Shown: positions 49,801 to 59,200 of the stretch, one piece after another | How the letters are laid out: each line of letters begins with the position of its first letter | Numbering within the stretch: position 1 is the first letter of the stretch | DNA from: Panopea generosa | Lineage: Eukaryota > Mollusca > Bivalvia > Adapedonta > Hiatellidae | Reading direction: 5' to 3' | Length of the DNA stretch: 64,000 nt | Assembly (NCBI GenBank): GCA_029582155.1 | Contig: CM055908.1 | Span: 23,645,757 to 23,709,756, forward strand | Made by a program: the position numbers and the translations under genes | Notes under the pieces: model-generated | Told to the model about the DNA's origin: nothing | The model's database searches: none | The model's input: only the letters and a program-made list of their open reading frames with translations

Positions 49801-49945
49801 ATGTACTGGTTTGACGATTTATCAAAACGACTAGGTTTCCTTTTAACAGTTGTCACATTTTGAGATTCAAATTGTTTTTGTTTATATTTCAGAATATGGC
49901 AGAGCTCTACAGGCAATGTTGGACTCAAGTGAAATGGTTTCTTAA
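31867..49945 (+). CDS. CCDC15: CCDC15-like coiled-coil centriolar protein, at least eleven exons
   Basis: Vertebrate CCDC15 is a centriole inner-scaffold protein; role inferred. Exons: 31867-32112, 32507-32656, 32841-32970, 34584-34648, 35934-36050, 41015-41105, 41426-41584, 43395-43596, 45927-46118, 47347-47495, 49893-49945. All are GT-AG and phases join (517 residues; 523 with a candidate microexon at 36796-36813). Landmarks: AVGAWVQAEPP near the start, a Glu/Gln-rich coiled coil (EEEEQRILQLQLDKQ and onward), DDLPGGVWKISRTRD, NIYQGVHTEEEKRRA, a second long coiled coil, and a C-terminal Cys motif (PPLCCCGETVWD...CANNCVFYKNP) that I recognise from vertebrate CCDC15. Human CCDC15 is longer (951) because of a central repeat missing here. 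The in-frame ATG at 31960 (MAAKMRKPG) has better start context and fits the family N-terminus better than 31867. Confidence 0.85.
34375..34510. repeat. Dispersed repeat family, four copies in window
   Basis: A block with CAATATATTATTTTGGCATG and a nearby GGTTAG/AAGTTAG-type phrase. Related copies: 37665-37870 (plus), 46655-46760 and 57955-58160 (reverse). Confidence 0.5.
35152..35280. repeat. Inverted repeat, arms about 42 bases
   Basis: GCTTATTTATTATTGAATTT (left arm, 35160 on) is matched by its complement in the right arm 35239-35280, around a 44-base loop. Likely a small foldback element in CCDC15 intron 4. Confidence 0.75.
36796..36813 (+). CDS. CCDC15: Candidate 18-base microexon of CCDC15
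   Basis: TTGAATTGCTAG precedes an 18-base stretch encoding TEGKKL, followed by a perfect GTAAGT. The flanking exons end and start in phase 0 (36050 and 41015), so inclusion keeps the frame. The acceptor has a poor pyrimidine tract. Evidence is only sequence fit. Confidence 0.4.
39400..40085 (+). repeat. 59-bp minisatellite in CCDC15 intron, about 11 copies
   Basis: The phrase AAAAGTCCCTTCATATTTCT recurs every 59 bases, followed by GGGAAGGTGAACTGTATAAT. Copies differ at few positions, indicating recent expansion. It is not adjacent to a recognised exon, 930 bases before the exon at 41015. Confidence 0.92.
41683..41950 (+). mobile_element. tRNA-like SINE (family D), tail duplicated
   Basis: Head GGTGGTCTAGTGCCTCGCATG with a weakened B box, then a body ending in ATGTGACTGG...GTATCATACCATG, which is present twice (41817-41850 and 41875-41905). 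The same body is at 46157-46390 with an intact head. Confidence 0.6.
42051..42071 (+). CDS. CCDC15: Candidate 21-base microexon of CCDC15
   Basis: TTCTATTTAG precedes 21 bases ending ACAG|GTAACA. It would add ELESSNT between the exons ending at 41584 and starting at 43395, both in phase 1, so the frame is kept. Splice sites look good, but no homology supports it. Confidence 0.35.
42191..42300. repeat. Near-perfect 50-base-arm palindrome
   Basis: Arms 42194-42243 and 42248-42297 are complementary with few mismatches (GGGCTAGTGGCAATATATAT and its complement), with a loop of only about four bases. Probably a foldback MITE; it would form a stable hairpin in the CCDC15 pre-mRNA. Confidence 0.8.
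42880..43335. repeat. Irregular tandem repeat before a CCDC15 exon
   Basis: Short units of about 20-33 bases built from TTCTGTCAAATACACCATAC and variants (GTCCAGTACAAGC). They end 60 bases before the acceptor of the exon at 43395. Open frames on both strands here are artefacts of the repeat. Confidence 0.8.
43632..44225 (+). repeat. 38-bp minisatellite just after a CCDC15 donor, about 15 copies
   Basis: The phrase TGACCAGTAGTCAAAACTAG recurs every 38 bases (43661, 43699 and onward). The array is preceded by a second copy of the exon-end motif CAGAA|GTATGT: the real donor is at 43597 and the copy at 43639. Units themselves lack a donor-like GTAAG or GTATG. Confidence 0.9.
44905..45170. repeat. 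Dispersed repeat matching 22170-22370
   Basis: Same ordered phrases as the TBRG1 intron copy, including CTGCAGAGTTCAGCAAATTC and CAGTGATCCTATTCTTG. It is followed at 45345-45480 by the body of a family B SINE. Confidence 0.5.
46157..46390 (+). mobile_element. tRNA-like SINE (family D)
   Basis: Head GCAGTGGTCTAGGGTTAGAG with B-box-like GGTTGTGGGTTCGATCCTCG, then a body ending GGTATCATACCATG. Lies 40 bases after the CCDC15 exon ending at 46118. Confidence 0.7.
47055..47265 (+). mobile_element. tRNA-like SINE (family C) with a poly-C tract
   Basis: GGTCATAGGTTCG (B box) runs into an uninterrupted C tract (about 47098-47122), then GAGGTCCTTGAGCAAGTCAC and TACTGGTTCTACCCAGGAAG, ending in AAAATAAGTTTAA. 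Other copies: 49396-49580, 51525-51660 (tail only) and 59185-59390. The tract sits where the other copies have CCCCC, so it grew by slippage. Confidence 0.7.
47596..47825 (-). mobile_element. tRNA-derived SINE (family A)
   Basis: Reverse-oriented copy: starts (plus strand) GATTGATTGAATATTTAGCG and ends at the B-box-like GGGGATTCAAACTCATGA. It lies in the last CCDC15 intron. Confidence 0.85.
48271..48508. mobile_element. MITE, second copy of the 2545-2787 family
   Basis: GGCCCCAGTTTCACTTAACA at the left and GATGTTTAGTGAAACAAGCC at the right are inverted copies; the CAACTTGAG/CTCAGCTTGAG arms match the first copy. Confidence 0.75.
49396..49580 (+). mobile_element. tRNA-like SINE (family C)
   Basis: A-box-like GTGCAATGGCTAGTG and B-box-like GGTTGCGGGTTTGATCCCC, then TACTGGGTCTACCCAGGAAG and a terminal AAAATAAAG. 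In the last CCDC15 intron. Confidence 0.7.
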
Positions 49946-50246
49946 CAGCTTGTGAACTGAAACAGTGTGTGCACTGTTGTTTTTGGATTTATAACTCGAT
50001 TGTGTCAATTTGAGTATTTATAAACTCAAACACATTATGAAATATTTGGTAGATAATTAATCTCATATAGTCTGTGATACTAAACTGTTGTATGTCAATG
50101 TGTTGTAAATACTTTCCAGTAACCAGCTATAGGATGATGGTGTTAACCAAAGGATGAGAATTTGAAGAGCATGTTAAAGAAACATAGGAATCCTATATAG
50201 TCCCCAGAAGTATTATTCTGAGATTGCTCTCTATGACTTTACAAGG

Positions 50247-50252
50247 AATAAA
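50247..50252 (+). terminator. CCDC15: Probable CCDC15 polyadenylation signal
   Basis: AATAAA, 302 bases after the stop codon at 49943-49945, followed by an AT-rich stretch; a reasonable 3' UTR length. Confidence 0.6.
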
Positions 50253-50529
50253 AGTTTAAACATATATGAAGTTAAGTCAGTTGGATTTTTTTCTCCATAT
50301 TTTCTTATAATATAAACAAATATTTATGAGAACTAACTGATCATGTATCAGAGATGGTATCAATTGAATAATTTACAATAAATAATTAAATTTTGTTTTT
50401 AAAAAATGGTTTTGAAGTTATATGTTCTTCTTCCTGCCTTGTCTTTCCTACACATTTACTGCATGCACACCTTGAGCCGCAGGCATGAGATTACCTTTTC
50501 TAGTAGCCTTATAGTCATCCTTTACCTGA

Positions 50530-50765
50530 GGGTCGTCCCTGGTCTAATGTGCTGTATAAAGATCACTTACCTCTCACTGCTATGGTCAAAGGTTCAAATC
50601 CTGCTCGTTCAAAAAACTTTATGTGAGAAAGTTTGTCAGTTAGTTGTGGATGGAGGGTGGTTCAACTCAGATTCATTTTGAGGGCTTCCTCCAACAATAA
50701 AACTACATATACCATATATAACCTGAAATGTGTTGTAAAGGGCATTAAACCCCATTAAAAAAAAA
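50530..50765 (+). mobile_element. SINE (family B)
   Basis: B-box-like GGTCAAAGGTTCAAATCCTG, then the family body (AGAAAGTTTGTCAGTTAGTT, CTTCCTCCAACAATAAAACT) and a GGCATTAAACCCCATTAAAA tail. Confidence 0.7.
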
Positions 50766-50937
50766 TCTATCTGTTGTCTGTACACTCAAGCCCCTGCACT
50801 TTTCATTGGATCTTGACCAAACTTGCATAGCATTTCTAAAACCATCATCAACTTGCTAAATTGGATAATGAGTGTCTGAAAAATGAATTTTTATTATCAA
50901 ACATTGCTTTATTTGACCATGTGCACATTCTAGCAAC

Positions 50938-51320
50938 CACAGCCAATTGCTCACGGGTGAGATTTTGTAATCTTTCTGGGTCTGTCATTAACTTTTACTT
51001 TAAACAACTTTTTCTCTGTAACTACTTGACAGATTTTCACCAAATTTGGTGGGAAACATTGTTATATAGAATAAGTTTGTTCAAAGTATGACCCTGGCAT
51101 CAAATTTGACCCCGCCCCAGGGTATTATCATATATTTTTTTAAAATTTCAAAAATCTTTGTCTCTGAAAGTGCAGGGCCTAGAGCTTTGATATTTTACAT
51201 GTAACAGTAGTATCACCTAATCAGTTTCTCTTAGGTTTGTTCAAGTCATGACCATAAGGTATAAATTGGCTCTGCCCGGGGGACTAACATTTAACATAGG
51301 GAAATTTTCATTTAAAAATC
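50938..51320 (+). repeat. TTAGCTCACCTG-type dispersed repeat
   Basis: GGTGAGATTTTGTAATC then TTCACCAAATTTGGTGGGAA and GACCCTGGCATCAAATTTGAC, in the same order as the copy at 8925-9310. Confidence 0.6.
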
Positions 51321-52415
51321 TTCTTCTTCATAGCAATTGAGACTAGGTCCTTAAAGGGGATTTTATATCTATAAGTGGTCAGCAGGGGCACAAAAAGGAA
51401 TAAAATAACGAATTAGCATAAATCTTCCTCTTAAGAATGGACAAACCAAATTTGTTTATATTTGGTTTAAATATTCTCTATGAATTTGGATTTCAAATTT
51501 GATCAAGTAAAGGGATTAGCTTCCATTGGGGGTTTGTGTGGTGAACTTGAGCAAGACACTTTATATGCATAATCTACTGGGGAAGGCTTGGAGAGTTATT
51601 TGTCTAAGTTGCAAGAACTAGTTTCACAACTGATGTAAAGTAAATAAGTTTAAAAGGAAATTTAGTTTGGATTCAAACAAAAATGTACCGGTAATAAATG
51701 AAAACGTTCACAATATAATATTTATTATATTTTATTTGTTAAGTAAATAAAACAAGCAATGGCAGAAATATTGGGATGAGCCTTATTTGTAAAGGAATTA
51801 TTGCACATTTTTTGTAAAGTAACAGATATTTAAAATTTAACAATTTTAAGCAATTTAGATAAGCAACATAAATATTTAATATTTGTCAAGATAACAAGCA
51901 AAATTGTCATACAGATTACATACAGATTACAACAAGAAATTCATCTATTGACACGAATACCCCCTGCTATTGATCAGAAATTATTTTTTAAGTAAAAAAA
52001 AGGACCATAATTTCTGTTATTTTTGTTGTATAATTAAAAAATAAAGGTCAAGTTGGACATTTGACAAATATTTTTTAAATGACAAATATCAAACTTGACC
52101 TGTGTTTTATAACTATACAGCTACACAGCAAATATAAATTCAGTACAAAGAACCCTACATTAGATACTGATTAGAAGCTATTGTTATTATCTTGGACAGA
52201 TTGACAAAAGAACAGCGGCAACACTTAACGCCTCATCACCATTCTTCGATTGGCGGCGACATGAAAATGCACCAAACAATCTGCCCAAGTTTTACTACAT
52301 CTTTAAACAAACACATGACAGTTTTATAGAAATTAACATATCACCATTTCTGAAAATGATATATTTACACAATACAAATAAAAAAAAAATCTCTGCAATG
52401 TATACAAATCCTCAG

Positions 52416-52700
52416 TTGGGCCCAATTAGCTCAATCGGCAGAATGTCTGACTATCAATCCAGAGGTTGTGAGTTCTAATTCTCGCCCTGCCAGTTTTCCC
52501 GATGATTAGTATAAAACATTATTTCTCATTGTTATTCATCTCCCACCACTGATTCAAGTGGGAAAGTTATCAGTTACATGGGGAGATAGGTATACTTGAG
52601 TACTGGTTAACCCTCTAGGATCCCAAGAAAGAGTGGTTAGATTAACTGATCATCAGTTAGCCCACAATGGCATAAAATGATACTAAATAATCAAACAAAC
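52416..52700 (+). mobile_element. tRNA-derived SINE (family A)
   Basis: GCCCAATTAGCTCAATCGG (A box), GGTTGTGAGTTCTAATTCTC (diverged B box), the family body and a weak CAAACAAACA tail. Confidence 0.8.
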
Positions 52701-53029
52701 AGATCCTTCATTTCATTACTGTTTTGAAAAATGTTATTTCATTAGTGGATGGATGAAAGGCTTTTCATTTCTCATGCATGTGATCTTTTAAAACAAGAAG
52801 TGTAAAATGTATTATAATTTCAAATGTTTATATTGGAATAAAAAATTCTAAGACACATTTTTAAAACTATCTATAATAGCTAAAACTATTATTTTAACTA
52901 GAGACATGGTTTCAAATGACTTGGATAGTGCATACAATACTTGGATATTATCTCCATATTATTACATGTTAAACATGTAGGAGGAAACAGTGATTTCACA
53001 ATAGAGCTAAAATAAATCAGAATAAAGTA

Positions 53030-53213
53030 CAGTAAAACTTTGATGGCTCGAACACGACGGGACTGAACAAAAAAAATTGAGTTAAGGGTTGTTTGTGCAA
53101 TGCATTGTTCAACATCATACCATACATGTATATACTTTGAAATAGGACCAGATAAGTGGTCGAGCTATATGTAGTGTCTAGCCATCCGTGTTCAAGCCAA
53201 CGAAGTTCTACTG
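53030..53213. mobile_element. pogo/Tigger-like MITE with TA target site
   Basis: Begins CAGTAAAACTTTGATGGCTC and ends with its near-complement (GCCAACGAAGTTCTACTG). Both ends abut TA (53028-53029, 53214-53215). The CAGTAGAAC-type end and TA site fit the Tc1/mariner-pogo group. No transposase. Confidence 0.75.
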
Positions 53214-53746
53214 TATATAAACATACAGATGTTTGTGTGCAAACACTTTTTCATTCAACTCCATCCTAAAATTTCAGCAATCTAATTATTAATAGTAAAT
53301 ACATGTAACTTAAAGTTAATTACACTTTAAAATAATACATTATGCAAATTTTAATAATACTTCTATCAAGTTGGTGGACATATTCATTTAAAAACAATTT
53401 AACACAGTTATTAGGATGAAAAAAGTACATACATTGTCAAAATTGGACATATTTTCTTGTCAAATAGGCAACAAATAATCAATTTATAATAATACTGAAT
53501 GATTTTCTACATAATTACATACAAAACCAACCACATTGTGGCCCAGGTCAGGAAAGGTTACAAATAAGCATTCTCATCCTGTGCCCAGTGTGTTGAAATA
53601 CTGTTAGCTAACGCCATGTTAAGCAGAATATTCAATTCGTGGTATTTTGAAATTTAATACATTCAAGGTAACAATTTACTAGCAATCGTAACAAAATGTC
53701 ATTCGACACCTATAACCCATTGTACTTAATATGATAACTTTCACTT

Positions 53747-53967
53747 CCCTTTGTTCCATAAGCATTTTCTTGGACTCTTCCAAATTGAAAGCATTAATTC
53801 ACCACGTATCAGCAATGGATGAATTGTGTTTATATTAACTGACAGAGTGGAAAACAGTGCAGGAAGTGTTCAGATTGCTCGTTACAAGCAATCTGAACTC
53901 TGCCTGTACTGTTTTCAAAGGCCTTCAGTGATTGGTGTGGGAAAACGCGTATCTATTGAGTAAAGGG
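53747..53967. mobile_element. piggyBac-like MITE, reverse-oriented copy
   Basis: Ends GAGTAAAGGG followed by TTAA (53968-53971) and starts CCCTTTGTTCCATAAG. The internal hairpin (GCAGGAAGTGTTCAGATTGC with its complement) matches the copies at 3207 and 11036. Confidence 0.75.
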
Positions 53968-54667
53968 TTAAATATACAAAATTTCACCTAACGGCCAACA
54001 GAACTTTGAAAAACTCATCCCTGATGAGCCACATCAACACTGCATAAGTACTTATATATTACATGTATTATTCATTTATTAAAGTGACAGATAAAATGCA
54101 TGTTTGGTTTACAACAGTAGCAAAAATGTTAATAAATGTTAAGAAATACACAACCGAATATGGCTTATCACTCACTATTTTATCAAAATTGCATTTACAT
54201 CAACAGTCTCAACACATATATAAAAATGCTTACATGACATTATTAACATCGAACCAAACTAACAAGAATTTAAAAAAATGAATTATAACACTGATCAACA
54301 TATGAAATGAAAAAAAGGTGTTTAAATCTACCTTGTTTTAAGCACTCTTTCTACAAACTTTCTAATAGATATTATTGCAATTTTATCTGGTAATAAATCA
54401 ATACTAAACAAGGACTTTTAAACAGAGCTTCAATATTACAAGAAAAGATCTAATTTTTAATGGTGGATACTTTTTCATTTGCTGAAATTATGATAAAACC
54501 CCTATTTTAAGACAGAACAGGATATTGATATTTCAGGTGCCTTCTGAAGTATTATCATTTATATGTCAGTTAAAAAGTACTTTTTATGTGTCTAATGAGT
54601 TGTATGTTAGATAAAATCTTTATCATCATTGGATACCCATGTGTAATCCATTCATCACTGATGGAGT

Positions 54668-55193
54668 ATCAAAACTGACATGCTGGGGTATCTAACAATG
54701 ATTGCATGAAATGTACCAGAATTGACAACTGGGGGTATCCAACGATGGTTTCATGAAGAGTATCAGAATTGACAACCGGGGGTATCCAACGATAGTTTCA
54801 TGAAGAGTATCAGAATTGACAACCGGGGGTATCCAACGATGGTTTCATGAAGAGTATCAGAATTGACAACCAGGGGTATCCAATAATGGTTGCACAGTGT
54901 TCCAGATAAGCACTATTTGGGGGTATTTAAGCATTGAAATTTAGTAAAATAAGCATTGGATATTTTCAAATTCAGTGTTGGTAAGTTTGCTTTAAGAGGC
55001 AATTTGAATGTTCATTTTTACCCTTAACATTTTTGAAAATAAGCATTGCATACTTATTTAAGGGGTAAAATAACTCATTTGAAGAAAAGCTTATCTTGAG
55101 CACTGCTGCATGGAGATTGTCAGAATTGACAACCAGGGGTATCCAACGATGGTTGCATGTAGATTATCAGAATTGACAGCCAAGGATATCCAA
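54668..55193. repeat. 47-bp minisatellite interrupted by an inserted element
   Basis: Units built on GGGGTATCCAACGATGGTTT followed by a GAAGAGTATCAGAATTGACA phrase run from 54668 to 54894 (about five copies) and resume at 55110-55193 (two copies). The gap is the element at 54895-55105. Confidence 0.9.
54895..55105. mobile_element. hAT-like MITE nested in the minisatellite
   Basis: Termini CAGTGTTCCAGATAAGC and GCTTATCTTGAGCACTG are inverted with two mismatches. CAGTG ends are typical of hAT elements, but a clear 8-base target duplication is not visible; only TGCA is shared by both flanks. The interior holds AATAAGCATTG repeats and no reading frame. Confidence 0.6.
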
Positions 55194-55233
55194 CACTGTA
55201 CATGTATCTTCATTAGCATTTTTCATAGATGTT

Positions 55234-55239
55234 TTTAAT
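55234..55239 (-). terminator. HPS3: Possible HPS3 polyadenylation signal
   Basis: ATTAAA on the minus strand about 46 bases after the predicted stop codon. Confidence 0.3.
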
Positions 55240-55284
55240 TTTTCATTTCGTTGTATTCACTGTAACATGGCAACGGAGCTTTTT

Positions 55285-56160
55285 TCAAGCTGTCACTTCA
55301 CAAATCAACTTCTCTCCTAGAACTAATATATTGTCCTTCAAACCAGCGGATATTTTGTTGTCCATGCATAGTTTAATATAAGGCATAAAGAAGAAGAAAT
55401 TTCCATCCCCAGGTAGCACTCTAAGGAAGGTGTCGGTACTAAGATAAGATGCCATTTCTCTCAAAACATCTGAAATTACAAAATATAAGGAAAGGTTGTG
55501 TTATCAGTATAAACTTATTTTATTGTTGTTGACTGATCCAGGATTTCAGAAGTAAGTAAAATTTTGAAATTCTTTATGGTTTTATTAGCAAAACAAAATG
55601 GGGAGGCTAAATTATATTTTTGAGATAGTCATTTTGTATGGGTTACTTTAACATTTAGATCCATATCTAGCAAGATTAAAATAAAGCAGTATTTTTTTCT
55701 TCTTTTTTGAATTTTTTTTTTTTTGGAAATGGGTTTAATGCCATTTTCAACACATTTCAGGTTATATATGGCATTTCCAGTTTGATTGGTGGAGGTAGAC
55801 CTCAGAAAGAATCTGAGTAGAACCACTGTCCTTTCACAATTAACTGGCAAACTTCCTCACATAAAGTTTTTGGAGCAAGCGGGACTCGAACCTACGACCT
55901 TAGTGGTGAGAGGTAAGTGATCTCGAGATGGCGCCTTAGACCACTCAGCAACAGAGGACCCCAATCATAAAAAGTGTTCAAAGACTGTTATGAATAAAGT
56001 AACCAAGTTTTTGTATTTTACTTTAGATGCTAAAACAGTCATCTATTAACAACTAACAGTACAAGCAGCATTTCTTTTATTTCCTTTTTTACTGTAATTA
56101 GGCCTAAAAAAAAAAGGGTTTGTTTCCTGTTACATGCCCAAAAAATATGGGTCGGTAGGT

Positions 56161-56222
<62 letters not shown>

Positions 56223-59200
56223 TCGTTACCACACTCCTTTATTAAATGGAACATCAAAATGAATGAGTTTGTTAGTTTCTATTACATGAATATATATGTC
56301 ATTTTGGGGGTCATTTTGGGGGTAGTGGTGTGAAAGTAATATATCTTTTAAATAGTACTCAATTTCAGATATCTAAAATCTGAAGTGGCTATAATAAACC
56401 GAGGAAGATGTTTGATATAGGCATAGTGCCACCATTGCAAAAAGGAAGTGCTTCCGTGGGGTAGTTGCATAATGGCGGTTATAAATAATCCTCAATTCTT
56501 CTTCTTTAAAACTGCATTTTCCTTATTTTAATGCTCATTTTTTTATTTGAATGGCATTATTGATGTATTTTGAACATTTTGATAGCATTGTCATGTTTGA
56601 ATTGTGAATTTAGAAAAAAAATGATGCTTGGAAATTGGTGTATGAATTCATGATTCAGTAATATATCTTTTAAATAGTACTCAATTTCAGATATCTAAAA
56701 TCTGAAGTGGCTATAATAAACCGAGGAAGATGTTTGATATAGGCATAGTGCCACCATTGCAAAAAGGAAGTGCTTCCGTGGGGTAGTCGCATAATGGCGG
56801 TTATAAATAATCCTCAATTCTTCTTCTTTAAAACTGCATTTTCCTTATTTTAATGCTCATTTTTTTATTTGAATGGCATTATTGATGTATTTTGAACATT
56901 TTGATAGCATTGTCATGTTTGAATTGTGAATTTAGAAAAAAAATGATGCTTGGAAATTGGGGTATGAATTCATGATTTCAGAAGTCTACTTTCACTTTGT
57001 CACCAGTGTACACACAGAGCAGAAAAAAATCTCTTATATGACGCATGACCCCTACTTTTCTCATCATATTTTGATAGTGCAGAGGTTAACAAACAGTAAA
57101 ATGTAGATTTCACTTCTTTCATTTGGGACCCTCTATGAATGACAAGCCTTCAAACTTTTATTATTTACTATAGAATAAAGAACAAAAATCAATGGTGGGA
57201 TTACACCTATAGGCTATAGGCATAGTGCCACTATTGCAAAAAGGAAGTGCTTCTTTAAAAATGCATTTTCCTTATTTTAATGCTCATTTTTTTATTTGAA
57301 TGGCATTATTGATGTATTTTGAACATTTTGATAGCATTGTCATGTTTGAATTGTGAATTTAGAAAAAAAAAATGATGCTTGGAAATTGGGGTATGAATTC
57401 ATGATTTCGGAAGTCTACTTTCACTTTGTCACCAGTGTACACACTGAGCAGAAAAAAAATCTCTTATATGACGCATGACCCCTACTTTTCTCATCATATT
57501 TTGATAGTGCAGAGGTTGACAAACAGTAAAATGTAGGTTTCACTTCTTTCATTTGGGACCCTCTATGAATGACAAGCCTTCAAACTTTTATTATTTACTA
57601 TAGAATAAAGAACAAAAATCAATGGTGGGGTTACACCTATACTGTCTTCGCAAAAATTATACCTTGCACCGTTTCTGTGAGTCTATATCGTCTAGGCATA
57701 TGCAGTGATTAATTTATAATGAGATTACGAGCGTCTAAACGACACAGCGCGCCGGTGCGTAAGAATTACTTTGTTGTGAAAATCACCAAAAAGAGCGCGA
57801 AATCCGATGCCGATTTTTTGGACATAAAAACTTTTGAGTCGGCAGTTAAAATATAGGGTCGGTCGGGTAACCGGAAACAAACATCTTTTTTTTTTTTAGG
57901 CCTTAGTGAAAAAGCCATAAAAAGAAATCTCTATGAAGATCATTTAAAGGGAATTGATCAGAATTTTTTTAAATTTTGAAATTGGCTAAAAACATATTTT
58001 TTCAATATATTATGCCTATATAATTCTCACCAGCACCGTATTACCAGAAGGACATCTTTTTAAACATGCCAGAATAATATACTGAAAAGAGATTTCCTAT
58101 TTTGGGGTACACGCCTAGGTTATAGATCCTGATTAAAAAAGCTGTACTCCCTTTAAGGCTGTTATAAATACAGTATTCTCTTCATTTTTATATTTTTACT
58201 TAAATCTTTACATTAATTATTCACTTAAGAGGTGAATTTCAAAGATGAGAAAACATCTACAATTATACAAGGCGATTATGCACTATTTACCCGTTAATGC
58301 CTTGTAATATTTGGTCCTGTTGTTGTCATCCTCGCTGCAGGATAGGAGTGGCCGTAATCTATCTAGCAGGTACTTTAGGAGGAACTCCCACTGGAAATGA
58401 CACCTTAGTTAATTAGCCTGACCAATAAGGCCACACGAAAACATCTATTCGTTAGAAGATTTTTCATTAAAAATTACTTAAAAACTTCAGACAATTTTGA
58501 TTGGTTATTTATTTATCATATAATCAATATCAAAGGAAGCATATTTAGTTTTACTGGATATAGGCTAAAACCATGTTCATCTGGCTGCTTTTCTTATATC
58601 TAATTCATTGAGTATCAAAGTAATGTCCAGGGGTTGTGAGTTCAAATCCCCACCCAGCCACATTCTCCGTGGTTATTGGTATAGGATATCGTGTCTCATA
58701 GTCATTCATCTCTCACTGCTGATTCAAGTGGGAAAGTTATCAGTTACTTGCGGAGAAGTGTGTATTCTAGCACTGGTTAAACTTCCAGTATCCCAGGAAA
58801 CAGTGGTTAGGTTTACTGATAATTTATTAACCCTCAATGGCATAATAATGATGCGAAACATGAAAAAGTAAAGTAATACAATACATGCATTGTCTGCAAG
58901 CATAGATGAATGATTGAATGAATGAATGAATTTAGAAACTAATCTTCCTCAGTGCCCTCTATCAATATTAAAGTGTTTTTTAAGCTCACTAGTACACTAG
59001 AGTACAAGAAGTGAGAAATAGAGCAAAACCGGAGCTAAACTAAAAAGCATAAACTGGATAATCACAACGAAGATGATGTTCTGTTTTTATGAATAAACTG
59101 GGAACCAGAATGAGAGTAGTTAAGTGTTCGCTGTTTTGTTTTTTCTTCTTTTTTCAGTTACAGTTTACTAACAATAATAATTACATGTGGAGCGTGTGGT

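Larger units (their letters stand above)
50260..55284. other. Repeat-filled gap between CCDC15 and HPS3
   Basis: The two genes converge here and no gene is recognised. Contents: family B SINE (50530-50765), TTAGCTCACCTG-type repeat (50938-51320), family C tail (51525-51660), family A SINE (52416-52700), a pogo-like MITE (53030-53213), a piggyBac-like MITE (53747-53967) and a minisatellite (54668-55193). A small hairpin (GTCAAGTT..AACTTGAC) is at about 52045-52100. Confidence 0.6.

Noticed and set aside
56039-56257. Poly-lysine protein
   Set aside because: Translation of the 56-base T tract on the opposite strand.
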